A model generated the notes under the pieces. It did no database searches. It had not been told where the DNA came from and saw only the letters and a program-made list of their open reading frames with translations. The translations under genes and the position numbers were made by a program. Below are positions 17,556 to 28,149 of a stretch of DNA of 64,000 bases, one piece after another. Source of the DNA: LZORAL124-50-18 sp051208045 (GTDB lineage: Bacteria; Pseudomonadota; Gammaproteobacteria; Pseudomonadales; Oleiphilaceae); assembly GCA_051208045.1 (NCBI GenBank), contig JBPJFY010000001.1, positions 868,001 through 932,000 of the forward strand, in the 5' to 3' direction. Each line of letters starts with the position of its first letter. Within the stretch, counting starts at the first letter, position 1.

Positions 17556-17933
17556 ATGAAGTGTATCCATTGTCAAAAAGAGTTTCAAATCGAAACCAGT
17601 CCCGACAACGCTTTTGTCGGAGTCCTCCGGGGGCCGGATGGAAAAGCAATGGCGGACGAGGTGGTGCTGTGTAAAAAATGCTACTACTTCAGTTTATTGG
17701 GGCTCACTGGCATAGAGCCGTGGATATATTCCTATCCGCTAGCGAAAAGGGCGCAGCATATACCTCCTGAAGTTCCAGTACCTTTGAATGGTTTGCGGGC
17801 ACCGTCAACGAAAGGGGCCACTGATGGTAGCCATGAAGAAAAAAGTATCCGAGAAGCTTATGCTCAAGCGCTCGATATCGATATTGATGAAATTCCGGAG
17901 CTTTACTGGAGAAAGCCACAAGTCCTCGACTGA
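17556..17933 (+). CDS. Small protein with a four-Cys zinc-binding site
   Basis: A 125-residue protein. The N-terminal part has MKCIHCQKEF and, ~32 residues later, VVLCKKCYYFS, two CxxC knuckles that would bind one zinc ion. The C-terminal part is hydrophilic and ends DIDIDEIPELYWRKPQVLD. I do not recognise the family; a nucleic-acid or protein-binding role is possible from the zinc ribbon alone. AGAG precedes the ATG at 17556. It lies 251 bases before hsdM. That gap contains no supported ORF and must hold the hsdM promoter. Confidence 0.5.
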   Translation: MKCIHCQKEFQIETSPDNAFVGVLRGPDGKAMADEVVLCKKCYYFSLLGLTGIEPWIYSYPLAKRAQHIPPEVPVPLNGLRAPSTKGATDGSHEEKSIREAYAQALDIDIDEIPELYWRKPQVLD

Positions 17934-18184
17934 GAGCGCTTGGGCAGGTATTGATAGTGCGCCGACCATTTGGATGGCGTTATGGATGGCCGATTGAGAA
18001 CTATAAGACGTAAAGCTCGGCAGTGGGCTTCATCCGATGATAAATAAAACTGAAACTCGCAATATTTCAATCCCTTGCCTGTTGCACGCGCACCTGTGTT
18101 GCCGCTAAAGTCCTCTGAATCAAAATAACCGTTTTCTCTGTGTGACAGGCGGCAAACGAAAAACAAGGCTGTGAACAAGAACAA

Positions 18185-20514
<2,330 letters not shown>

Positions 20515-20515
<1 letters not shown>

Positions 20516-21855
20516 TGTCTGGAACGTATCGATCTTATCCAGGGTATCTACCTAGTGGCACTCAACAAACTCCTCTGATGCCATCTCACTGGAGAGTGGG
20601 CAAGGTAAAATATGTCACACGTAACTTGGACTATAGACGAATTCCGCTAAGTGCTGAGGAGCGTGGCAAAAGGAACGGCGAATACCCTTATTATGGAGCT
20701 TCAGGTGTTATCGATTATATAGACGACTATATTTTTGATGAAACTTGCATTTTGTTCGGAGAAGATGGTGCAAATTTATTGAATCGTTCGACTCCTCTGG
20801 CTTTCATTGCTAGAGGCAGATACTGGGTTAATAACCATGCGCACATATTGAAAACTATGGATGGTGTAGATCGTTACTGGGAGCTATGTTTTGAAAATAT
20901 GGATGTCACAAACTTAGTAAGCGGTTCTGCACAGCCCAAATTAACTGCGGAGGCTCTTGGGGGGGGAGAGTTCGTGTATCCACCTGATATATGTGAAAGA
21001 AAAAAAATCGCCAACTTCCTCGACCACGAAACCACCAAAATCGACACCCTGATCGAAAAACAACAACAGCTCATCAAACTACTCAAAGAAAAACGCCAGG
21101 CAGTCATCAGCCACGCCGTCACCAAAGGCCTCAACCCCAATGCCCCCATGCGCGACTCAGGTGTCGAGTGGTTGGGGGAGGTGCCGGAGCATTGGGAGGT
21201 TCGTCGCATTGGGCAATTGTTCCGCGAAAGCAGTAGGCGAGCTTCAAATCCTGACGAGATTGACTATCCCGTGCTAAGTGTCTCTATTCACAGTGGGATA
21301 TCAGATAAAGAGCTAGATGAAGATGAGTTGGACCGAAAGGTAGCTAGGAGTGAAGATCGTTCACTCTACAAAGTTGTGCATGAAAACTATCTTGCATACA
21401 ACATGATGCGCGCATGGCAGGGAGCATTTGGTGCAGCGCAATTAAATGGCTTGGTCAGCCCTGCATACACCGTTTGTGTCCCAATCACTCTTCTAGACTC
21501 AAAGTATTATGAGTTAGTTTTGAGGACACAGAACGCTGTAGTTGAGTTAAAGAGATACTCTCGAGGTATTACGGATTTTAGGCTCCGTTTGTACTGGGAT
21601 GAATTCAAAAACATCATGGTGCCAGTGCCGCCAGCCCAAGAGTTGTCCGAAATACTCGCTTATCTTGATGGTGAGTATTCGAAATATGAAAAGATCATAA
21701 AGTCTTCTGAGACACAGATTGGCTTACTTCAAGAGCGAAGAACTGCGCTAATCTCAGCCGCCGTCACTGGCAAAATCGATGTCCGCGATTGGCAGCCACC
21801 TGCAGGCGAGTCCGCAAACCAGTGCAGCGAATCACTGCAAGAGGCCGCCTTATGA
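20515..21855 (+). CDS. hsdS: Type I restriction-modification system, specificity subunit
   Basis: HsdS recognises a two-part DNA target. The 446-residue protein has two target-recognition domains, each followed by a conserved helix: TRD1 at ~25-155 with spacer helix NFLDHETTKIDTLIEKQQQL, and TRD2 at ~225-385 with helix LLQERRTALISAAVTGKIDV. The repeat hinge DSGVEWLGEVPEHWEVRRI marks the start of the second half. The coding bases of the TRDs look more AT-rich than the conserved helices, as is usual for domains exchanged by recombination. The start ATG 20515 overlaps the hsdM stop by one base. Its recognised sequence cannot be read from the protein. Confidence 0.93.
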
Positions 21856-21965
21856 GCGACAGCAAGCTGTTTTCCCTGCAGGGCGATCAGGCGCAGAAAC
21901 TCACCGGCAGCACGGCCAAGACTGGAGCGTGATCTGCAACAACAAAACGAAGCCAGTATGCCGGT
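21852..21965 (+). pseudogene. Remnant of a small type I RM-associated gene between hsdS and the MNT gene
   Basis: An ATG at 21852, overlapping the hsdS stop as ATGA, opens MSDSKLFSLQGDQAQKLTGS and ends after 26 codons at TGA 21930-21932. A shift of frame near 21918 would continue LERDLQQQNEASM. The pieces resemble the start of proteins I recall beside type I RM genes (DUF5655-like, opening with K-L-F-x-L-x-G and an LxxSLQxLIE helix), which are several hundred residues long. I read this as a decayed 5' end left when the HTH-MNT module was inserted. The comparison is from memory and needs a search. Confidence 0.4.
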
Positions 21966-22048
21966 CCCAATATGGGGGTTATCGTACCCAAAATGAGACT
22001 TTGTATTGATCGGTCCCAGTTTGGGGTCTATAGTACCCAATATGGGAC
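21963..22048 (+). promoter_or_regulatory. Four-site operator array upstream of the HTH-nucleotidyltransferase gene
   Basis: Four dyad sites of the form CCCA-N3-TGGG occur at 21966-21976, 21987-21997 (TGAG variant), 22015-22025 and 22036-22046. Starts are spaced 21, 28 and 21 bases, so the array is a 37-base pair of sites repeated with a period of 49 bases. The third site fills the spacer of the predicted promoter and the fourth lies just downstream of its -10. This suggests cooperative repression by a dimeric regulator, most simply the wHTH protein encoded next. Confidence 0.72.
22006..22034 (+). promoter_or_regulatory. Sigma-70-type promoter of the HTH-MNT gene
   Basis: -35 TTGATC (22006-22011), 17-base spacer, -10 TATAGT (22029-22034). 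The spacer holds a complete operator dyad, so bound repressor would block RNA polymerase directly. It lies ~30 bases before the chosen start codon. Confidence 0.65.
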
Positions 22049-22065
22049 TGACAATGGAAGAAAGC

Positions 22066-22644
22066 ATGATGGCAACAGAAAATTCGAAGTTAGCCGATGC
22101 CTTGTTTACGCGCACTCAGCAGAAAGTGTTGGGGCTATTATTCGGCCAGCCGCAGCAGAGTTTTTTTCTGAATGAGGTGGTGCGTCGTGCCGGTGTGGGC
22201 AAGGGGGCGGTAAGCCGGGAGTTGGCCAGGCTCACTGCCGCGGGTATTGTTACGCTAACGCGGCAAGGCAATCAGAGCCATTATCAAGCTAATCCGGCGT
22301 GTCCGATATTTGCAGAATTGAAAGGCTTGGTGGGGAAAACCGTGGGGGTGGCAAGTGTTGTGCAGCAAGCCCTGGCGCCCTTGTTGCCCGGTTTGACTCA
22401 GGCGTTTATATACGGGTCGCTAGCGAAGGGCGAGGAGCATGCGGGTAGCGACGTGGATGTGATGCTGGTGGGGGATGATCTGAGTTATAGCGAGATTATG
22501 GCACTGTTGGAATCGGCAGAAGAGCAACTGCAGCGATCGGTCAACCCGACCATTTATTCGCCGGAAGAATTTAACAAACGCTTGGCCGATCAGCAGAACT
22601 TTCTCAGTAAAGTCATGACCGAACCGCGTATTGATCTAAAGTGA
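22066..22644 (+). CDS. Winged-helix regulator fused to a minimal nucleotidyltransferase (MNT), likely antitoxin
   Basis: About 192 residues. Residues ~12-75 are a winged helix-turn-helix (FFLNEVVRRAGVGKGAVSRE, then LTAAGIVTLTRQGN). Residues ~105-190 are a minimal nucleotidyltransferase domain with GSLAKGEEHAGSDVDVML, where G117-S118 and D129/D131 are the metal and nucleotide-binding signature. In MntA/HepT-type systems the MNT protein neutralises a HEPN toxin by adding nucleotides to it; here a DNA-binding domain is fused on, allowing autoregulation through the operators at 21963-22048. ATG 22066 was chosen because GGAAG lies just upstream; 22054 and 22069 are alternatives. An extended frame from TTG 22006 would read through the operators and is rejected. 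The partner gene follows after 10 bases. Confidence 0.8.
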   Translation: MMATENSKLADALFTRTQQKVLGLLFGQPQQSFFLNEVVRRAGVGKGAVSRELARLTAAGIVTLTRQGNQSHYQANPACPIFAELKGLVGKTVGVASVVQQALAPLLPGLTQAFIYGSLAKGEEHAGSDVDVMLVGDDLSYSEIMALLESAEEQLQRSVNPTIYSPEEFNKRLADQQNFLSKVMTEPRIDLK

Positions 22645-22654
22645 GGGATACCCA

Positions 22655-23080
22655 TTGGAGCCTATGGAACCGCTGGAAAACCTGGTCAAAATCAACAAGC
22701 TTAAACATGAGCCACCGGATGCCAAAGAGTTTGCCGGTATGTTGAGGGCCGGAGACACTAAATTAACGGATGCTCAGATTGCCGGGCTAAGTGAAGATAG
22801 CCAGTTTTCACTGGCGTATGGGGCTGCCCATGCGTTCTCGCTGGCCGCATTGCGCTGGCATGGTTACCGTTCAGAAAGTCGCTATCTGGTATTTCAATGT
22901 TTGCAGCACACGTTGGGCTTGAGTCGGGCCAAATGGCGGGTGCTCGATAAATGCCACAATGCCCGCAATTTAGCGGAATACGAGGGGCATTTGGAGGTTG
23001 ATCCGCAATTGTTGCGAGAGTTAATCAGTATCACGCAGGAAATCCAGGCGTTGGTTAAGGCGTTGGCACCGATTGAATAG
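22655..23080 (+). CDS. Small helical partner of the MNT protein, HEPN-like, likely toxin
   Basis: A 141-residue, mainly helical protein. TTG 22655 has GAGGG seven bases upstream; ATG 22664, three codons later, is the alternative. Helices such as FSLAYGAAHAFSLAALRWHG and LVFQCLQHTLG, and the segment CHNARNLAEYEGH, resemble helical proteins paired with MNT genes. The motif RN-LAEYEGH is not the standard HEPN R-x4-6-H RNase signature, since Arg and His are eight apart, so the catalytic competence and family are uncertain. Position directly after the MNT gene supports a toxin-antitoxin reading. It is followed 37 bases later by hsdR, so the pair sits inside the restriction operon. Confidence 0.62.
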   Translation: MEPMEPLENLVKINKLKHEPPDAKEFAGMLRAGDTKLTDAQIAGLSEDSQFSLAYGAAHAFSLAALRWHGYRSESRYLVFQCLQHTLGLSRAKWRVLDKCHNARNLAEYEGHLEVDPQLLRELISITQEIQALVKALAPIE

Positions 23081-23117
23081 CATCGAACAGGAATAACAAG
23101 AATATCAGGAGCATCCT

Positions 23118-26100
23118 ATGGCAAGCGCGTCGGAGTTTGCGTTTCAGAATGAAATGATTCAGCACCTGCAAGCTAATGGTTGGCTGTTGGGTAAGCCAGA
23201 CGGCTACAACCGAGAGCTGGCCTTATATGAAGAGGATGTACTCGGTTTTGTGCAAGATACCCAGCATGAACAATGGCAAAAGTTCTGCGCGATCTATCCG
23301 AATAATCCTGAGCAAAAGTTCTTGCAGCGTGTGGCTACGCAACTCAATAAAGCCGACCCCAATGCCGATAATAAAGAACTGCGCACTTTCGGCACGCTGG
23401 GGGTATTGCGGCACCCTATTAAAGATCGTGGTACACGGTTTTTTCTCTGTCAGTTCAAGCCAGAACACACACTGAATGAAGATACCCTGGCGAATTACCG
23501 CCACAATCGCTTACGCGTGGTGCCAGAGCTTGTTTATAGCCCCTGGTGTGCGGATAAAGGCGAGGTAGCCGAGCAAGATACCCCAAAGGCGAAACGTTGG
23601 CGAATCGATCTGGTGTTGTTTGTGAATGGCTTGCCGGTAGCAACACTGGAATTGAAATCTGAGATGAAGCAGGCGGTGCACAACGCCATCAAGCAATACA
23701 AAACCACGCGCCTACCCATCGATCCTGCCACCAAGAAGCCGGAACCCTTGCTGACCTTTAAGCGAGGTGCCCTGGTGCATTTTGCGGTTAGCCAATATGA
23801 AGTCTATATGGCTACCCGCCTGGAAGGTGAAGACACGTTCTTCCTTCCTTTCAACAAAGGCACCAAAGAAGGGGGCGCAGGCAATGATGTGCCTGATAAC
23901 CCGGAGCAATACGCCACGGATTATTTGTGGAATGAAGTGCTGTTGCCAGATAACTTGTTGAATATTCTCGGTCGTTTTATTCATCTTCAAATCGAAGAAA
24001 AAGAAGACTGGGAAGGGCGTAAATACAAAAAAGAAACGCTGATCTTCCCCCGTTATCATCAGTGGGATGTGGTTAATAGTCTGATTGAATCTGCGAAAGC
24101 CGAAGGCCCCGGTCAACGTTATCTCATTCAGCACAGTGCCGGTTCGGGCAAGTCCAACTCCATCGCCTGGACAGCGCATCAGTTATCTGGGTTGAGGGAT
24201 GCCGAGGGCGATAAGGTGTTTCACTCGGTGATTATTATTACCGACCGCACGGTGCTCGACGATCAGCTACAAGACACCATTTATCAGTTCGAACATGTGG
24301 ATGGGGTCGTGGGCCGTATTAACCGCAAAGAAGGTGAAGGTTCGAAGTCTGAAAAGCTGGCGAATGCCTTGGAGGCGGCACAGCCCATTATTATCGTGAC
24401 GATTCAGACCTTTCCTTTTGTGTTGAAGGCCATTGAGAACAGCGTCAGCCTGAAAGAGCGTCACTACGCCATTATTGCGGATGAAGCCCACTCGTCGCAG
24501 ACAGGTTCAACCGCAAGGCAACTCAAAGAAGTGTTGATGCTTGAGGCAAAAGAGGCCACAGAAGAAGAGCTGAGCACGGAAGACATTCTCGATGCGGCGG
24601 TCGCTGCCCGTAGGCAATCAAATAACCTGAGTTACTTTGCTTTTACTGCCACGCCCAAGGCAAAAACGCTGGAACTGTTTGGTCGTTTACCGAACCCCGA
24701 ACTTCCCCCCGCTGTTGATAACAAGCCCGAAGCGTTTCATGTTTACAGTATGCGCCAGGCCATCGAGGAAGGCTTTATTCTGGATGTGCTGAAAAACTAC
24801 ACCAATTACAAAGTGGCTTATCAACTTGCGATGAAAATGAAGGCCAGTGACGAAGAGGTGGATAGTAAAAAGGCCAAGGTGAGGTTGAATCAATGGGTTC
24901 GTCTTCATGACTACAATATCGCCCAGAAAGTACAGGTGATTGTCGAGCACTTCAAGGCAAATGTGGCGCGTTTGCTTAACGGCCAAGCCAAAGCAATGGT
25001 AGTGACGGGTTCACGTAAGGAGGCAGTGCGCTACAAACTCGGCTTTGATAAATACATTACTGAAAAAGGCTATCAGCATATTCATGCAATGGTGGCGTTT
25101 TCCGGCGAGGTGGAATTCAACGAAAAAGACCCGAATGTCGAAGGATTGCTGGGAGAGAAGTTCACCGAAGGCAATATGAATCCGAACCTAAAAGGGCGCG
25201 ATATGCGCAAGGCTTTCGATTCGGACGACTATCAGGTGATGATTGTTGCCAATAAATTCCAAACCGGGTTTGATCAGCCCAAGCTCTGTGCCATGTATGT
25301 CGATAAAAAACTGGGTGGGGTAGAGTGTGTGCAAACCTTATCGCGCTTGAATCGTACCTACCCTGGCAAAGCCGATACGGGGACTTTTGTGCTGGACTTC
25401 TTCAACGACCCGGATGATATTCTCTCGGCCTTTCAGCCCTATTATCAAACCGCAGAGCTGGCGGATGTTTCCGACCCGAATCTGGTGGATGATCTGTTTA
25501 ATAAACTGCGCATGGGCGGTATTTTCCAATGGCAGGAAGTCGAGCAATTTTGCGAAGCGTTTTACAGCAAGAGCAAAAGTAACGCCGCCCTGGCCAATAT
25601 CTGCAAACCCGCCGTTGATCGATGGACGAAACGCTATAAATCGGCGGTAGAGGCCTTTAAACAGGCCAAAATGATGTTTGAACGCACCAAGCAAACCGGC
25701 GATGCCGTGTTGATTGCCAATGCCGAGAACAGCCTGAAAGAATGTACAAAGGAAAAGAGTGCGTTAGAGGTTTTTAAAAAGGATTTGGGATCGTTCGTGC
25801 GCTTTTATGAGTTTATGTCTCAGATTGTCGACTACAACGATAAAGACCTCGAAAAACTCAGTCTGTATGCCCGTAATCTGCGACCAATGCTAAGAGAAGA
25901 AAACATCGAAGACGATGATATCGACCTTGGCAGCGTTATTCTAAGTCACTATCGTCTGTCTAAAATTCGCCAGCAAGACATTCAGCTCAAAGAAGACACA
26001 GCGGAATACAAAATCGAACCAGGAGATGCCATCGGCACCGCTAAACCTAAAGACAAAAAAGAAGACCTGCTTTCGCGCATTATTGCTCGACTCAACGAGG

Positions 26101-26366
26101 TATTCGTTACCGACAACCTGACGGATAACGATATGGTGAATTACGCATACACCATTCGAGACAAGGTGAGAGAAAACGCCACGGTAATGAGCCAGATAGC
26201 CAACAACACGGCAGAGCAGGCGATGTTGGGTGACTTCGGCAAAGCCCTGGATGATGCCGTGATAGCGAGTGGTGACGCACATCAAGATCAAATGATGCAG
26301 TTGTTGTCTGATCCCGCCAAGGCGGAAAAGTTTGGGCGGTTGATTTTTGAGTTGTTGCATCGCTGA
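23118..26366 (+). CDS. hsdR: Type I restriction-modification system, endonuclease/translocase subunit
   Basis: HsdR pumps DNA and cuts it when the target is unmethylated. The 1,082-residue protein has the N-terminal PD-(D/E)xK nuclease (RIDLVLFVNGLPVATLELKS, the Asp and ELK motif near residues 160-180). The superfamily 2 helicase motor carries Walker A GSGKS at 342-346 and ADEAHSSQTG at 454-463. FAFTATPK is motif III and MIVANKFQTGFDQPKL is in the second RecA domain. A helical C-terminal region for assembly with HsdM follows. ATG 23118 has AGGAG upstream. All key motifs are intact, so the system looks functional, although hsdR is separated from hsdS by the MNT pair. Confidence 0.95.
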   Translation: MASASEFAFQNEMIQHLQANGWLLGKPDGYNRELALYEEDVLGFVQDTQHEQWQKFCAIYPNNPEQKFLQRVATQLNKADPNADNKELRTFGTLGVLRHPIKDRGTRFFLCQFKPEHTLNEDTLANYRHNRLRVVPELVYSPWCADKGEVAEQDTPKAKRWRIDLVLFVNGLPVATLELKSEMKQAVHNAIKQYKTTRLPIDPATKKPEPLLTFKRGALVHFAVSQYEVYMATRLEGEDTFFLPFNKGTKEGGAGNDVPDNPEQYATDYLWNEVLLPDNLLNILGRFIHLQIEEKEDWEGRKYKKETLIFPRYHQWDVVNSLIESAKAEGPGQRYLIQHSAGSGKSNSIAWTAHQLSGLRDAEGDKVFHSVIIITDRTVLDDQLQDTIYQFEHVDGVVGRINRKEGEGSKSEKLANALEAAQPIIIVTIQTFPFVLKAIENSVSLKERHYAIIADEAHSSQTGSTARQLKEVLMLEAKEATEEELSTEDILDAAVAARRQSNNLSYFAFTATPKAKTLELFGRLPNPELPPAVDNKPEAFHVYSMRQAIEEGFILDVLKNYTNYKVAYQLAMKMKASDEEVDSKKAKVRLNQWVRLHDYNIAQKVQVIVEHFKANVARLLNGQAKAMVVTGSRKEAVRYKLGFDKYITEKGYQHIHAMVAFSGEVEFNEKDPNVEGLLGEKFTEGNMNPNLKGRDMRKAFDSDDYQVMIVANKFQTGFDQPKLCAMYVDKKLGGVECVQTLSRLNRTYPGKADTGTFVLDFFNDPDDILSAFQPYYQTAELADVSDPNLVDDLFNKLRMGGIFQWQEVEQFCEAFYSKSKSNAALANICKPAVDRWTKRYKSAVEAFKQAKMMFERTKQTGDAVLIANAENSLKECTKEKSALEVFKKDLGSFVRFYEFMSQIVDYNDKDLEKLSLYARNLRPMLREENIEDDDIDLGSVILSHYRLSKIRQQDIQLKEDTAEYKIEPGDAIGTAKPKDKKEDLLSRIIARLNEVFVTDNLTDNDMVNYAYTIRDKVRENATVMSQIANNTAEQAMLGDFGKALDDAVIASGDAHQDQMMQLLSDPAKAEKFGRLIFELLHR

Positions 26367-26390
26367 TGATTAGCACATGGAGAAAATAAA

Positions 26391-26876
26391 ATGGATAAAG
26401 AATTTGTCGTTAATTTATGGGCTGTTTACGATATGACGGTGAATGCAATTTATGCACTGTCGGGAAAAGTATATTGTGTTGCAGGCAGTGATACTGAAAA
26501 GTTGAATTTATTGCGAAATCTTGCCGTTCATGACTTTATGACAGCGAAGAGGTATAGAGTTCCGGAAAGATTTGTCTTGTCCTGCCCTGATGGAACTGAG
26601 CGAGAACGATTGACCACATTACACGCATTCAATGACCCAAATTCACAGTTATTTGAAGAAATATTTTTGTATGTTGAGAAGGAGCTGCCACCTGTGTTCG
26701 ATTTTACGCGACCAGAAAAGGCTCAGGCCATAAAGCAGAGCCTCCCTCCTAACCCTCTTTGTATCACTACTCTCTTGGCGGAGGATCATGCCGGGTGTGT
26801 GCGACCAATTGTTGGGGAGGACGACAGGGAGTGGTTTCGGCGACAATCCGGAATTGCGAACGATTTGATCTATTAA
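26391..26876 (+). CDS. Hypothetical protein downstream of hsdR
   Basis: A 161-residue soluble protein starting at ATG 26391 with GGAG upstream, 24 bases after hsdR and probably in the same transcript. It has no signal peptide or membrane segment. Visible traits are a helical N-terminus (DKEFVVNLWAVYDMTVNAIYA), a Leu-rich centre and CITTLLAEDHAGCVRP near the end. I do not recognise the family. Position at the end of a restriction operon suggests accessory defence or anti-self function, but nothing in the sequence proves this. Confidence 0.55.
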   Translation: MDKEFVVNLWAVYDMTVNAIYALSGKVYCVAGSDTEKLNLLRNLAVHDFMTAKRYRVPERFVLSCPDGTERERLTTLHAFNDPNSQLFEEIFLYVEKELPPVFDFTRPEKAQAIKQSLPPNPLCITTLLAEDHAGCVRPIVGEDDREWFRRQSGIANDLIY

Positions 26877-26946
26877 CTTTATATTACTTGGTTTCACACC
26901 TCCCTTGAAGTATTTTTAGTCGTAACCCTTGGTAATATATAAAGAA

Positions 26947-27049
26947 GTACAAGAAGTGTACCAAGAGTAAATCTCTATCCGTACACTATTTGTACTCTCA
27001 TTTGGGCTTTTAATGTACGTTCTGGGGGCTATGCGTACACTTTTTGTTC
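26947..27049. promoter_or_regulatory. Three GTACA-N5-TGTAC dyads (operator or iteron-like)
   Basis: Dyads occur at 26947-26961 (N5 = AGAAG), 26981-26995 (CTATT) and 27035-27049 (CTTTT, last arm TGTTC). The first two are perfect. They lie between the end of the hsdR-side operon and the 3' end of the HTH gene at 27010-27471, the third one inside that gene's last codons. They may be binding sites for an island-encoded DNA-binding protein. The 133-base gap 26877-27009 that holds two of them contains no ORF. Confidence 0.5.
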
Positions 27050-27471
27050 TCAGGTGACGAAAAAACTGTACTGGGTGTTTTATTGTCTAGGCCAAAGGCT
27101 CTTGGTGGCTGGCGCGTTGCTGCAATATCCAACTTACCTTGGCATTCATCAATAGGCTGCCAAGTAAGGGCGTAAAGCGAGCAAACGCCTCCCGGATTGA
27201 TAAATTGTCCTTGTCGTGTTTGCGTTATCAGATTTTTCTCCTGCAGCTCTCTCAGTGCCCGCGTAAGGGTTGATTTAGAGCCAATCCCCAAAGTTTCTGC
27301 GACTTTGAACGTAGCACTTAAATCACCATTGTTCCTTCCGTTGTACTGCCGGGTTAGCTCAAGCAGAATTTTAAGTGCGGAGCCTGATAGGCGTTTGTAG
27401 TCCTCCGAGGCCATTACGGAGTGGGGGATACCTGCATAACGGCGAGATTTTTCTTGTCTTCGTTTTGCCAT
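27010..27471 (-). CDS. Helix-turn-helix protein of the island, replication-initiator-like
   Basis: A 153-residue protein. The core at residues ~25-100 is a winged HTH (LSGSALKILLELTRQYNG, then VAETLGIGSKSTLTRALREL, QEKNLITQTRQG) of the kind seen in plasmid and island-borne HTH/replication-related proteins. The N-terminus is strongly basic (MAKRRQEKSRRYAG) and the C-terminal ~40 residues look disordered. Possible roles are control of island genes or start of replication after excision; neither is shown. It is last in a run with the Rha-like and AlpA-like genes (12-base gap to the Rha-like gene). Three repeated dyads lie at its 3' end. Confidence 0.6.
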   Translation of the reverse strand: MAKRRQEKSRRYAGIPHSVMASEDYKRLSGSALKILLELTRQYNGRNNGDLSATFKVAETLGIGSKSTLTRALRELQEKNLITQTRQGQFINPGGVCSLYALTWQPIDECQGKLDIAATRQPPRAFGLDNKTPSTVFSSPENKKCTHSPQNVH

Positions 27472-27483
27472 TGTCGGAGAGCC

Positions 27484-28149
27484 TTAAGCGTCTGATGCTG
27501 ATAAAAGGGTTTGTTTCAAAGCACAAGAGTGGAGCATTAGCTTTTCTTTCACTTCTTTGTAAATTTGCCTATGGCCAATTCCGATTTCTAATTTTTCTCT
27601 AATTGTCTGGTGCGCTATGGCGTACAAGGTGGTAAGAAAGAGCTTCTGACCATTAGATAGACTTTCTCGCTCTCTGGATGAAATGCCAAGCATCTGATTG
27701 ATTAGCTTATTGAAATTAATGTGAAAGATTTTCTCCGATGTTTGGCTGCCACCAATTTTTGCGTGCTCAGCAACCAGTTTCACTACATCGTGCAGGTCGT
27801 GATAAAACGGGAGATAGTCTTTGTCTAGCTTCTGATAATTCCTGGCCTTGGAAAAGGCTCTAACCAGGTTAAGTTTTAGTTGTACGGCCCGGTCTGTATT
27901 CTTCGAAAGAGTGAGCAGGAAATAGGCTTGATCTTCGTTCAAGAGTGCATATCTCAGCGGCCTACCTGTTTTGACTTTCTCCATTTGAAATGGAAAAAGT
28001 CCGAGCTGCTTTAGCGAGCCTTCATGCTCATTAATCAGCTGAATTGTCGCTTTGTGGGATACTCCTAATTCGTTTGAGATCACTCTGCTATCAATTCGGG
28101 GTTCGTTCTTATAGAACGTTGGCTCGATCTGCCTCTGCAATTCGGTCAT
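27484..28149 (-). CDS. Rha-family phage regulatory-like protein
   Basis: A 221-residue protein. The first ~110 residues match the Rha / phage regulatory pattern: IDSRVISNELGVSHKATIQL as the HTH, then LRYALLNEDQAYFLLTLSKN followed by LKLNLVRAFSKAR. The C-terminal ~110 residues, with HINFNKLINQMLGISSRERE, resemble the extra domain of some island Rha-like proteins. Rha proteins were first seen in temperate phages, where they interfere with host factors or regulate lysogeny; here a regulatory role on the island is inferred. The ATG at 28149 directly abuts the AlpA-like stop, so the two are translationally coupled. Confidence 0.7.
   Translation of the reverse strand: MTELQRQIEPTFYKNEPRIDSRVISNELGVSHKATIQLINEHEGSLKQLGLFPFQMEKVKTGRPLRYALLNEDQAYFLLTLSKNTDRAVQLKLNLVRAFSKARNYQKLDKDYLPFYHDLHDVVKLVAEHAKIGGSQTSEKIFHINFNKLINQMLGISSRERESLSNGQKLFLTTLYAIAHQTIREKLEIGIGHRQIYKEVKEKLMLHSCALKQTLLSASDA

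Noticed and set aside
22006..22065. N-terminal extension of the HTH-MNT protein from TTG 22006
   Set aside because: These codons consist of the promoter and operator dyads; a start with GGAAG upstream exists at 22066.
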